Part shown: in pieces, positions 24,202 to 35,009 of the stretch
Position numbering within the stretch: the first letter of the stretch is position 1
Layout of the letters: every line of letters starts with the position of its first letter
Assembly: GCA_037501455.1 (NCBI GenBank)
Contig: CM074857.1
Location: forward strand, 97,807,501-97,871,500
Direction of reading: 5' to 3'
Source of the DNA: Lantana camara
Lineage: Eukaryota > Streptophyta > Magnoliopsida > Lamiales > Verbenaceae
Length of the DNA stretch: 64,000 nucleotides
The notes under the pieces: generated by a model
The model's input: the letters and a program-made list of their open reading frames with translations, nothing else
Told to the model about the DNA's origin: nothing
Database searches by the model: none
Position numbers and translations under genes: made by a program

Positions 24202-24834
24202 ATCCACTTTTAAAGTCCTAATCCGACAATCAGTTCTTTATTCAAGAATTCTTCTAAATCAAATTTAAATTCTTTTTGATAAAAATCTAATTAATTCAAA
24301 ATTAATAATTTTATCAAATATTATTACGAAAATAAAATTATTATTTTTCTTGAATAATTAATCCACTTTTAATTCCTAAATATCCCAAATAAAATTTTTA
24401 TTTTCAAGATAAAAACATTTCAATTAAAATCACAATTTAAAAATGGGATAAAATTTTGATCGGCCGAAAACAGATATCGGGGCCGCCACGAAAAGTGTCA
24501 CAGCTGTGACGAGCTTACTTTTTAGAAATTTACGTTTCTATGTTCGTTAGCGGCCGCGATCAAAATCTAAATGGAATCGATCTTGGCCACGAAGAGTGTT
24601 AGCCGCCAGTACTAAATTCAAAAGAATAGATAGCGGCCGCGAAGAGAGTTAGCAGTCGCTACCAAAATTCAAAAGAATCGAACGGCGACGAAGCGTAAAA
24701 TCTCAGATTACCAAAATTCAAAAACTTTCTTAATTTTTCTAAATAAATTCGAGAATACTAATTATCATTGCAATTTGAAAATTTTCATAAAATTTTATTT
24801 AGTAAATCATTTTAGAATAAACATTGTAAGTCCA
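24202..24834 (-). other. Copia leader segment with short GC-rich repeats
   Basis: Noncoding copia sequence between element B and the copia primer site. The AT-rich left part resembles 11720-11860. From about 24470 to 24700 there are repeated blocks containing GCGGCCGC (24550-24557, 24633-24640) followed by a variable spacer and 'aaattcaaaagaat'. No open frame. Confidence 0.5.
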
Positions 24835-24846
24835 GCTCTGATACCA
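24835..24846 (-). other. Copia primer binding site
   Basis: The minus strand reads TGGTATCAGAGC, the exact plant site for initiator tRNA-Met priming, two bases inside the end of the copia 5' LTR. Confidence 0.85.
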
Positions 24847-24848
24847 GT

Positions 24849-25734
24849 TGATGGGAAACGAGTACAATGCGCAGCGAAAATTTAAAAAATTTACCTACAA
24901 GAGGACCATTTGCTTGTAATTTTTGTTCTAAAATGAAAAGGGGTTTCAAGAACTTACTACAATTTAGTCTTTCTTGAGAGGTTTGATCACCAATATCGAA
25001 CAACCTTTAAGCGGTAATGAATCCTTGCCCCTTCGAATAGTTCTTTTATTTCTTCAAGAATTTAGCGTACAATTCCTCTAGAATGTATTCAAACTAATCT
25101 AGGATGAAATCAATCGAGTGAGTATGCTAATACGATAAATTGTGTATTTAAAGAGACATAAACGAGAGAGAGAGAAAAAGAGAGAGAAAGAGAAAGAAAA
25201 ACTTTTCCCTTTTGGCAGAACCCAATTTGATGAGAAAAACTCACGCATAAACCCAAGAGAATGCAGATTCTTTTTATTTTTATTTTTCCAAAATAGAGAG
25301 AAGAGAAATCTCTTTCTCTTCTTATCCAGAAGTAACCATCTAAAACATTTCTAAAATTCAGTTTTAACATCATGAGATAATCAACGTAAATAATTAATAA
25401 TTCCATTATTAACTATTTATCTTTTATCCTAAAAACTTTAGGATATTATCTCTTGTTTTTTTATTTCATAAATAAATAAACTATGACATTATCCTTTATT
25501 TATTTAACAAATAAATAAGTTATGATATTATCCTTTTATTTATGAAATAAATAAGTAAAAGGATAATATCATAACTTAAGTAAAAGGATAATATCATTAT
25601 GATAATATCCTTTTTCTTATTTATTTCATAAATAAATAAGTTATGATATTATTTTTATTTATTTAATAAATAAAGTAGGATAGTATCTTTAATTTATTTC
25701 ATAAATAAAGAAGTAGGATAATTATCTTTTATTT
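24849..25734 (-). repeat. Copia 5' LTR, inner part
   Basis: On the minus strand the LTR ends ...CTCGTTTCCCATCA at 24849. The LTR is split by element C and continues at 41832. The part from about 25440 is an array of diverged repeats built on the palindromic stretch 'tttatttcataaataaataa' and 'ggataatatc'. The same units continue across the insertion at 41832-41930. Before that, around 25142-25200, there is a purine-rich (GAGA/AAAG) stretch. Confidence 0.75.
25730..25734. repeat. Target duplication of element C, left
   Basis: TATTT, repeated at 41827-41831. The site is AT-rich, so this is weaker support than the GCTCA or TCACC pairs. Confidence 0.65.
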
Positions 25735-26591
25735 TGATGGGGTCTGATTCGAGTTGTCAAACTCCAACACTTTAGAATTTGTATGATGGGGAAACCGGGA
25801 TCAAATGCTCAGGTGCAGGTTGCCAGAGTGAGCGGGTTCTACCTGCTAAGAACAAACACTGCAAACCGCCAGAAGGCCAAGTAGCGAAAATGGGGGCTGA
25901 GACCCAGTTTGGCTTTCCGACGCTCAAGTCAGTTTCAGTTGATGAAAAAGAGGAAGGTAAATCAGGGCTCAAGTGTGTAAAGCTTGCTTATAGAGTATGA
26001 GAGATTTTGAGTATTTATAGTTAAGGGTGAGGACCCATTAGTAATTGCCACCAAGTGGTCCTGGATTAGTGTTGCCCTAGACACGTGGCGTAATGAGGAG
26101 CCTCCAAGAAGGGTCTCCTGCAAAATCTTACAAAAATGTTGGTGGCGGGCAATAGTGGCAGGTGTGCGTTTGTGTACTATCTGTCAGAGAGCGTTTCTGA
26201 ATTGTTACCGAGGGCTAAGCACGCTCGGGTTGGTATAAACTTTGGGGCTCGCAGGTCCAAGGGGGTACCTGGGCTCAAAGAAGTGGCATGGAGGGAATGA
26301 TTTTGCCTTTACAGCCATGGAATGATCTCGAGGGTGAACCTTTAGAAGGCTTCGAGGACTGTGTCGTAGTTGTACTGCTAGCCTTACTCACCCGCTTAGG
26401 AGAAGGCAGCCTTGCTCACCCGCTTGGGGGTAGGTTAGGGTTTTCTTCAAATAAGGGAGCGTATACTCCCTCGAGGGGAAGCAGTTAGATTCGAGGGGGA
26501 GCTTGAGGTGTGGACCCTGAGATGCCATGGTGTCATGCTTTGACAAGGCCACGTGTCATATCCGTGGCTAGACTGTATTTTGGCCTCATCA
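25735..26591 (-). repeat. Element C outer 3' LTR
   Basis: 857 bp, homologous to 40969-41826. It differs from that copy more than the internal truncated LTR does, for example 'ccagagtgagcggg' here against 'ccggagtgagtggg' in both others. Confidence 0.88.
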
Positions 26592-26604
26592 TTTTGCCCC
26601 CCAA
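26592..26604 (-). other. Element C polypurine tract beside the outer 3' LTR
   Basis: The minus strand reads TTGGGGGGCAAAA directly before the LTR, the same as in element B. A second copy is at 30530-30542 beside the truncated LTR. Confidence 0.75.
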
Positions 26605-26905
26605 ATTCTGTAGTTACAGTAATGTAGTCTATAGAATTTATACTTTCAACCTTCCCAGAGTCACTTTTGGTGGTGGAGTTATGCCCTCGAGAGACTTATT
26701 CTAAGGACGCATTTAATGCGGTCCTTTCATCTTGATCACTCGGACTGTTAGGCATTAAATGCTGCTAAGTGAGTGGGTGTACCTTTTCAAGAAATGGCGC
26801 TTGAACCATGTGGATGTATGCGACGGTTCGTGAAAGTGGGTAGTTACGTAGGTGGGAATGATTAAAACTTTTGAATTGATTGCCCAAATCCCACCAACTC
26901 TCTCC

Positions 26906-26913
26906 TATAAATT
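26906..26913 (+). promoter_or_regulatory. TATA box for antisense gene copy A
   Basis: CTCCTATAAATTGGG, about 225 bp before the start codon at 27132. In copy B the same place reads CTCCTATTAATAGAG (30844), a damaged box. Confidence 0.6.
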
Positions 26914-27131
26914 GGGAAATGCACATCCACTAGTTTTCTTTCACGCATAAAATTCCTTCAGAGCACCCAAAAGCTTCAGAACTTCCTTTGCATTTCTTAG
27001 ACAGACTCTGGTGATTCGAAGGCTTCAAAAACTGTAGGTAATACTTCGAATCCTTTTTCTAACTTTCTCACTTGCTAACCTTGGTTCATTAGGCATTCTT
27101 ATCTTCCTAATTCCACCCAACATTCTCTGCC

Positions 27132-29807
27132 ATGTCTGGAGAGTATATTGACGAAGTAGTTAGGGAGATAGAAGAGACTTCCAGTTCTTCACCTCACAAT
27201 CCCACACCTCATCACCAAGCGGTGGAGGAAATTTTTGGTGAGTCCAGGGATGAGGAGCTTGATGCCGCCGTGTCGTCCATGGGGGAGCATAACCCAGGGG
27301 GAGTAGAGCATCTCTTTGAGGAGATGGATCTACTTATAGAAGCGGACCGCCAAGGGGTTGCTCTTCCTTTGGGGGAGAGTTCCACTAGGCCTCATTGCCA
27401 CTCCATAACCGTCACGATACGGGGTTCACCACATGGAGAGACGGCCGCCAGGTCCTCAGAAGAACCCCACGCCAAACGCCGAAGGAAGAGTAAGAAAGCC
27501 AAAACTCCAACGGAAAGGGAGAGTTCTGGCATGCAAGCCACGGATAGGACCCCTGACGAGATTCAGAGCACCATAATCGTGGGGGATCTGGTCACATTGA
27601 GGGCACCAAGGCACTTAGATGAGAGATTCATTTTCCGGCTACTAGAGGAGCATAAGAGAGCCAATAATCGAACCCCTGAGAGATGACAGTGTACAAAGAC
27701 ACTATATCCGCTGGGGGATTAAGATTTCCAATTCCAGTTTCGATGGTAAGCATCCTTAATTACCTTTACCTGAGCTCCTCACAAATCCTCCCCAATGGGA
27801 TAGCCCTCATCAATACTTTTATCATTCTGATGAAGTGTACTGGGCATGAGCCTTCAATTCCCAATTTTACAAGTCTATTCGAAGTAGCCCGCTCACCCAG
27901 CTCATCTCCGAGGGCGGGATTCTCTTATGTCCAGGCGAAATCCAATCTTAGGCTTATTGATTCCCCCTCAAGTTCGTATGGCACTGAGTTGAAGGAAAAG
28001 TTTTTCTTTGTAAGGGCTCCTGAGGGTGAAGATTTTGGAGTCCCTCGAGTGTGGATTATTCATGAAGATAGGCCCTTCATAAAATCTCATTTAGAACTTT
28101 CCCTTTCGATGAACTGGGCCCAGAACCTGGCCCTCCTGATGAAGAACGAGCATTGGCTCATTTCGGCTAAAGACTTAATGGATGATGAAGAATTGTTCTT
28201 CCTTTGCGGGCTTGTGAGCCCTCCTAAGATGATTGCTAACCCTCCTGAGCAGAGTTTGGAATGTGATGGCTAGAATTTATGAAGCTAACTCTTCGATAGG
28301 AATACTAAGTTTATCCCTTGAATTCTCGAAAAGAAAATTGATCATTTGCAATCTTCTTCTTGACAGGCATCGACATACTAATGGCGGGAGGAAACATAAC
28401 TAACGTGGCTCAGATGTTGGGCGCTCGAAAGAATCAGAGGCACCCTCAACAACAGTAGCCGCAATAATAGCAGCAGCAACAACAACAACAACAACAACAA
28501 CAACAGCAATAGCGACAACATCAGCAACAAAGGCTAGGCCGCTCGAGCGGTGGTCGAGGAGATGGTCGCGGGGGCGGCTGTGGTGAAAGGTCGAGTCCCC
28601 CGGCAGGGGTTGAGGGGAAGTCCGAGGGACCGCCCCTGAGAACAGGATTGTCTCTTGCCAGGGGGACCCTTCCATCCAACGAGGCGGGGAACAGTCTCTT
28701 CAAATTGCTCCCAATGAAATTCAAGGGCAACGCACCGACGTTGTTATTCGAGAGATCCCGAAGGGTCAAACCCCTCTGTCCAAGAAAAGGAAGAGACTGC
28801 CGGATACCGTTCCGGTAACGGGAAAGGGTAAAGCCGTCGTTGTGGGCGAGCTCGGCGATGGGGAGACTTCCTCCTCCAAGGGGGAAAGGATTTGGGCTTT
28901 TGAGCGCCAAAGTGACCATTTGTACTATTACCCTTTCTCCTTGGGTCCCGCCCTCCTGAGGGACACCCAAGCCGCTCAAACCTTGACGCATAGCATGTTC
29001 CAACGAGTGCAATTCTCTAGGGACCACGGGGAGCTATTTTCTCAGTGCACCAACCAATTGATAGATGACATCTGCTCTCCATTATTGGGGTAAGCACTAT
29101 GTTCTGTTTCATGTATATTTTCATTGAGTATCCTTCGCTTTCTTACTTGAAAATTTTCCTAAGTGTTGGGGTTGATTTTTTTCAGGTTGTGTTACCGAGG
29201 GTGATGAACTTGGGGTGACGCTCGATGACCTTTGCTGAGCGTAAGGCCAAATGCAAGAAGATGGCCCAGGCTGGCCACCCCGCTCAACTCCAGGAAGAGA
29301 ATGACCTCCTGAGGGCCCAGTACGAATCCCTCGAGACTGAATTTAATAAGGTTAAGAAGAAGTTGGAAAAGAATGAGGAGGCTCGTAGGAAACTTCGTGA
29401 CATGCTAAACCTGGCCTAAACAGATGATGCAAACTTGGCCAAGGAGTTGGAGGATAAGAATCAACGGCTGTGTAACGCTAAGAAGGAGGCCACTAAAGCT
29501 ACCAAGAAGGCCTGTCAGGAAGAATTTGACAGGAAGCTTCCTGAGCACCTATCTCGAGTGGCTAACGAGGCGCTACTGAAATTCTACCACTCTAAGGCCT
29601 TTGGCTTTGCTGCCACCCTTCATTGCTTCGAGGAGGCGCAGAAAGGCTTTAACCTGCCGTGGAGCAATTGATCACAATGGGCTTAGTAGGTGTTTCTTAT
29701 CCTGATCTTGAGCGCAAGGGTCTCCAGTTTGACAAAGATCTGAACCTACAAGTGGCGACTGTGGGGAACCCTGAAGATAACCTATCCGAGCTGGAGTATG
29801 CCGATCT
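27132..29807 (+). pseudogene. Element C antisense gene, copy A, truncated by an LTR
   Basis: Starts MSGEYIDEVVREIEE at 27132, clearly related to the start of the element B gene. The first frame ends at 27686 with a TGA that overlaps the ATG of the next block (27683-28273: MTVYKDTISAGGLRFPI, SQILPNGIALINTFI, EKFFFVRAPEG). Intron 1 at 28269-28366 has a GC instead of a GT donor. Exon 2 carries a glutamine run encoded by CAA/CAG with several TAG or TAA interruptions, then an RG-rich part. Intron 2 is 29090-29185 (GT-AG). Exon 3 encodes a coiled coil (LQEENDLLRAQYESLE) and a conserved block HSKAFGFAATLHCFEEAQKG. The frame then runs into LTR sequence at about 29808, so the acidic C-terminus is lost. 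Function unknown. Confidence 0.78.
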
Positions 29808-30529
29808 GGTTGCCGGAGTGAGTGGGTTCTACCTACTAAAAACAAACACATCAAACCGTCAGAAGGCCACGCTGGGGAAGGGGGAGTGAGACCCAGTTTG
29901 GCTCTCCGACGCTCAAGTCAGTTTCAGGTGATGAAGAAGAGGAAGGTGAATCAGAGCTCAAGTGTGTAAAGCTTGCTTACAGAGTATGAGAGATTCTGAG
30001 TATTTATAATTGAGGGTGAGGACCCTTTAGTAATTGTCACCAAGTGGTCCTGGATTAGTGATGCCCCAGACACGTGGCGTAATGAGGAGCCTCCAAGAAG
30101 GGTCTCCTGCAAAAGCCTGCAAAAATGTTGGTGGCGGGCAACAGTGGCAGGTGGACGTTTGTGTACTATCTGTCAGAGAGCATTTCTGGATTGTTACCGA
30201 GGGCTAAGCACGCTCGGGTTGGTAAGAACTTTGGGGCTCAGAGGTCCAAGGGGGTACCTGGGCTCAAAGAAGTGGTATGGAGGGAATGATTTTGCCTTTA
30301 TAGCCATGGAATGACCTCGAGGGTGAACCTTGAGAAGGATTCGAGGATCGTGTCATAGTTGTACTGCTAGCCTTGCTCACCTGCTCGGGGGAAGGCAGCC
30401 TTGCTCGCCCGAGGGGGAGCAGTCAGTTTCGAGGGGGAGCTTGGGGTGTGGACCCTGAGATGCCACGGTGTAATGCTTTGACTAGACCACGTGTCATATC
30501 CGTTGCTAGACTATATTTTGGCCTCATCA
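29808..30529 (-). repeat. Internal truncated LTR of element C
   Basis: Matches 41053-41826, so it lacks the 84 bases at the U5 end. It also lacks about 52 bases in the middle, joined near 30410 at a CGAGGGGGA-like sequence. By eye it is closer to the outer 5' LTR than to the outer 3' LTR. It is followed at 30530 by a polypurine tract, as a true 3' LTR would be. Confidence 0.85.
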
Positions 30530-31067
30530 TTTTGCCCCCCAAATTCTGTAGTCACAGTAATGTGGTCTATAGAATTTATACTTTCAAACTTCCCAGGGTC
30601 ACTTTTGGTGGTGGAGTTATGCCCTCGAGAGGCTTATTCTGAGGATGCATTTAATGCGGTCCTTTCTTCTTAACTGCTCGGACTGTTAGGCATTAAATGC
30701 CGCTAAGTGAGTTGGTGCACCTTTTCAGGAAATGGCGCTTGAACCATGTGGATGTATGCGACTGTTCGTGAAAGTGGGTAGTTACGTAGGTGGGAGTGAT
30801 TACAACTTTTGTATTTATTGCCCAAATCCCACCAACTCTCTCCTATTAATAGAGAAATGCACATCCACTAGTTTTCTTTCATACATAAAATTCTTCAAAG
30901 AACCCAAAACCTTCGGAACTTCCTTTGCATTTCTTAGGCAGACTCTGGTGATTCCAAGGCTTCAAAACTGTAGGTAATACTTCGAATCCTTTTTCTAACT
31001 TTCTCACCTGCTAACCTTAGTTCATTAGGCATTCTTATCTTCCTAATTCCACCCAACATTCTCTGCC

Positions 31068-33809
31068 ATGTCCGGAGAGTATATTGACGAAGTAGTTAGG
31101 GAGATAGAAGAGAGTTCCAGTTCTTCACCTCACAATCCCACACCTCATCACCAAGCGGTGGAGAAAATTTTTGGTGAGTCCAGGGATAAGGAGCTTGATG
31201 CCACCGTGTCGTCCATGGGGGAGCGTAACCCAGAGGGAGTAGATCACCACTTCGAGGAGATGGATCTACTTATAGAAGTGGACCGCCAAGGGATTGCTCT
31301 TACCTTGGTGGAGAGTTCCACTAGGCCTCACCGCCACTCCATAACCATCGCGATACGGAGCAAGGAGAGAAGGCTGCCAGGTCCTCAGAAGAACCCCGTG
31401 CCAAACGTCGAAGGAAGAGTAAAAAAGCCAAAACTCCGACGGAAAGGGAGAGTTCTGGAATGCAAGCCATGGATAGGACCCCTGATGAGATTCAGAGCAC
31501 CATAACCGTGGGGGATCTGGTCACATTGAGGGCCCCAAGGCACTTAGATGAGAGATTCATTTTTTGGCTACCAGAGGAGCATAAGAGAGCCAATAATCCA
31601 CCCCCGGAGAGATGACAGTGTACAAAGACACTATATCCGCTGGGGGTTTAAGATTTCCAATTCCAGTTTCGATGGCGAGCATCCTTAATTACCTCAACCT
31701 GAGCCCCTCACAAATCCTCCCCAATGGGATAGCCCTCATCAATACTTTTATCATTCTGATGAAGCGTACCGGGCATGAGCCTTCAATTCCCAATTTTATA
31801 AGTCTATTCGAAGTAGCCCGCGCACCCAGCTCGTCTCCAAGGGCGGGATTCTCTTATGTCCAGGCGAAATCCAATCTTAGGCTTATTGATTCCCCCTTAA
31901 GTTCGTATGGCACTGAGTGGAAGGAAAAGTTTTTCTTTGTAAGGGCTCCTGAAGGTGTAGATTTTGGTGTCCCTCGTGTGTGGATTGTTCATGAAGATGG
32001 GCCCTTCATAAAATCTCGCTTAGAACTTTCCCTTTCGATGAACTGGGCCCAGAACCTGGCCCTCTTGATGAAGAACGAGCGTTGGCTCATTTCGGCCAAA
32101 GACTTAATGGATGATGAAGAATTGTTGTTCCTTTGCGTGCTTGTGAGCCCTCCTGAGATGATTGCTAACCCTCCTGAGCAGAGTTTGGAATGTGATGGTT
32201 AGAATCTATGAAGCTAACTCTTCGATAGGAATACTAAGTTTATCCCTTGAATTCTTTAAAAGAAAATTGGTCATTTGCATCCTTCTTCTTAACAGGCATC
32301 GACTTACTAATGGCGGGAGGAAACATGGCTAACGTGGCTTACATGTTGGGCGCTCGGAAGAATCAGAGGCACCCTCAACAACAACAGCTATAATAATAGC
32401 AGCAACAGCAGCAACAACAACAACAACAACAACAATAGCAACAGCCTTAGCAACAAAGGCTAGGCCGCTCGAGCGGTGGTTGAGGAGACGGTCGCGGGGG
32501 CGGCCGTGGTGAAAGTTTGAGCCCCCTGGAAGGGGTTGAGGGGAAGGCCGAGGGGCCACCCCTGACAACAGGATTGTCCTTTTCCAGGGGGACCCTTCCG
32601 TCCAACGAGGCGGGGAGCAGCCTCTTCAAATTGCTCCCAATGAAATTCAAGGGCAATGCACTGGCGTTGTTATTCGAGAGATCCCGGAGGGTCAAACCCC
32701 TCTTTCCAAGAAAGGAAGAGACTGCCAGACACCGTTCCGGTAACGGGAAAGGGCAAAGTCGTCGTTGTGGGCGAGCCCGGTGATGGGGAGACTTCCTCCT
32801 CCAAGGGGGAAAGGATTTGGGCTTTTGAGCGCCAAGGCGACCATTTGTACTGGCACCCTTTCTCTTAGGGTCACGCCCTCCTGAGGGACACCCAAGCCGC
32901 TCAGACCTTGACGCATAGCATGTTCCAACGAGTGCAATTCTCTAGGGACCACGGGGAGCTATTTTCTCAGAGCACCAACCAATTGATAGATGACATCTGC
33001 TCTCCATTATTGGGGTAAGCACTATGTTCTGTTTCATGTATATTTTCATTTACTGTCCTTCGCTTTCTTACTTGAAATTTTTCCTAAGTGTTGGGGTTGA
33101 TTTCTTTCAGGCTGTGTTACTGAGGGTGATGAACTTGGGGTGACGCTCGATGACCGTTGCTGAGCGTAAGGCCAAATACAAGAAAATGGCCCAGGTTGGC
33201 CACCCCGCTCAACTCCAGGAAGAGAATGACCTCCTGAGGGCCCAGTACGAATCCCTCGAGACTGAATTTAATAAGGTTAAGAAGGAGTTGGAAAAGAAGG
33301 AGGTGGCTCGTAGGAAACTTCGGGAGAGGCTAAACCTGGCCCAAACAGATAATGCAAACTTGGCCAAGGAGTTGGAGGATAAGCATCAACGGCTGTGTAA
33401 TGCTAAGAAGGAGACCACTAAAGCTACCAAGAAGGCCTATCAGGAAGAATTTGATAGGGAGCTTCCTGAGCACATATCTCGAGCGGCTAACGAGGCGCTG
33501 CTAAAATTCTGGCACTCTAAGGCCTTTGGCTTTGCTGCCACCCTTCATTGCTTCGAGGAGGCGCAGAAAGGCTTTGACCTGACCGTGGAGCAACTTATCA
33601 TAATGGGCTTAGTAGATGCTTCTTCCCCTGATCTTGAGTGCAAGGGTCTCCAGTTTGACAAGGATCTAAACCTACAAGTGGCGACTGAGGGGAACCCTGA
33701 AGATAACCTATCCGAGCCGGAGTATGCCGATCTGGTTACCCTCCTTCAAGGGGAGTTCTTGAAGGCGCACGAGCAAGCCGAGGAGCAATTCAACGAGGGG
33801 GTTAATTAG
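31068..33809 (+). pseudogene. Element C antisense gene, copy B
   Basis: Close relative of copy A in the same order. Exon 1 starts MSGEYIDEVVREIEES at 31068. A deletion near 31360 changes frame, and the globular domain resumes at 31612 (MTVYKDTISAGGLRFPI) to about 32197. Intron 1 is 32198-32295 with a proper GT donor and AG acceptor. Exon 2 has a CAA/CAG run with stops, then a segment PLTTGLSFSRGTLPSN. Intron 2 is 33015-33110. Exon 3 (MTVAERKAKYKKMAQ...) runs openly through a long coiled coil and the HSKAFGFAATLHCFEEAQKG block to the stop at 33809. A TGA before MTVAERK is shared with copy A. The last exon is the best-preserved example of this part in the window. Role unknown. Confidence 0.8.
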
Positions 33810-34271
33810 GGGACTAACGTTGTTGCACCTGTCCTTGAGGGCCCATCTACTGCTGCACCCCAAGCGCCTACAAGTGAGGTGACTCCCGCTCCCGCAGTCG
33901 AGACTCGAGCCTCAAGCTCCTCAAACACCCACTACAACTTCAGATGCGGTCATGGTAGACTCAGAGGGTGGGCAAGGCCAAGATGTCTGAAGGCTATCGC
34001 TCTAGATCAGCCCTTGGAAATTTCTCAAATTTAGTCTGAAGCATCACAACACATTACCCTCACTAGTATCCCGTATGCTCTGTAAGTTGTTTATGTTCTG
34101 ACACGATAGGTACTGGTCCAGATAGGCATCCTGTGATCTTTTCAAGGGGTTCAATCTAGTAAACAAGAATTAGATAGCTACCCCTGATGGTCTTTTGAAT
34201 CCTTGTATATCTCTTCATAGAATTGGCTTATAATCCTTTTGTTATCAGAGGTTTGATAGCCTATCTTTTGT

Positions 34272-34277
34272 AATAAA
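34272..34277 (+). terminator. Poly(A) signal after antisense copy B
   Basis: TTTTGTAATAAAACATC, an AATAAA about 460 bp after the stop codon. The T-rich sequence before it fits plant 3' ends. Confidence 0.45.
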
Positions 34278-34555
34278 ACATCTGTTCCATGTCTTTAAAT
34301 GAATGAATATTGCCTTGAATGAATGCTTTTGTTTCTTATGTGCATTTACTTTGCTTTCTTTTCCCAATTTGACTCTAACGTAAGAGGTTCTGAGATGAAG
34401 CTAAGTAAAATTGGTATAAGAGTTAGCATTATTTGGGCAAAGTAAGGAAATGCGAGGGACCTTTTCCGAGGGCACCCTGGTTAAGTTAGGGGGTTACTTA
34501 GAAAATTTCCTTAACGAGTTTTCCATAAGGAAATTTGCTAAGTATTCCAAAACCG

Positions 34556-34725
34556 CGAGCGCGAACTAGAAGTGAGGACTAATTACTTTATTAAAATTAC
34601 GAGTGTGAACTAGAAGAGAGGTCTAGTTGCTCTATTGAAATTACGAGCGTAAACGAGAGGCAAGGTCTAGTTGCTCTATTGAAATTGCGAGCGTGAATTA
34701 GAAGTGGGGTCTAGTTGCTCTATTT
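34556..34725. repeat. 44-bp tandem repeat, four copies
   Basis: Units start at 34556, 34600, 34644 and 34688, exactly 44 bases apart, each beginning CGAG(C/T)G and containing 'tctagttgctctattgaa' with a few changes. It lies between the end of pol and the end of the antisense gene, the usual place for tandem arrays in Tat elements. Confidence 0.9.
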
Positions 34726-35009
34726 TTGTTTTGCCATCCCAGAACTAACTTCAACTTAGTAGTTGGAGATATGTATACATGCATTATCAAGCCTTTCGAC
34801 GCGGAGTGTCCTCGACACGGAGTTGGCGTTGATAAGAATAATGTGACCCTCGTGTGGGGGATTCGCCAAGGGGGATTGAATATCGTGTTCTAAGTACGCC
34901 TTGCACAGAACCTTTCATTTTGAAGAAATAAGTTCCTTTACTTTTATTTTAAAATGGGGATTATATTGAGCCCAAAGTTGGGGTTTTACAATGTTTGTAC
35001 TTATGCAAT

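Noticed and set aside
24849..24862. TGATGGG at the copia LTR end looked like the border of element C (TGATGGGG)
   Set aside because: The following bases differ, and TGGTATCAGAGC lies directly beyond, so this is the copia LTR end. Element C begins at 25735.
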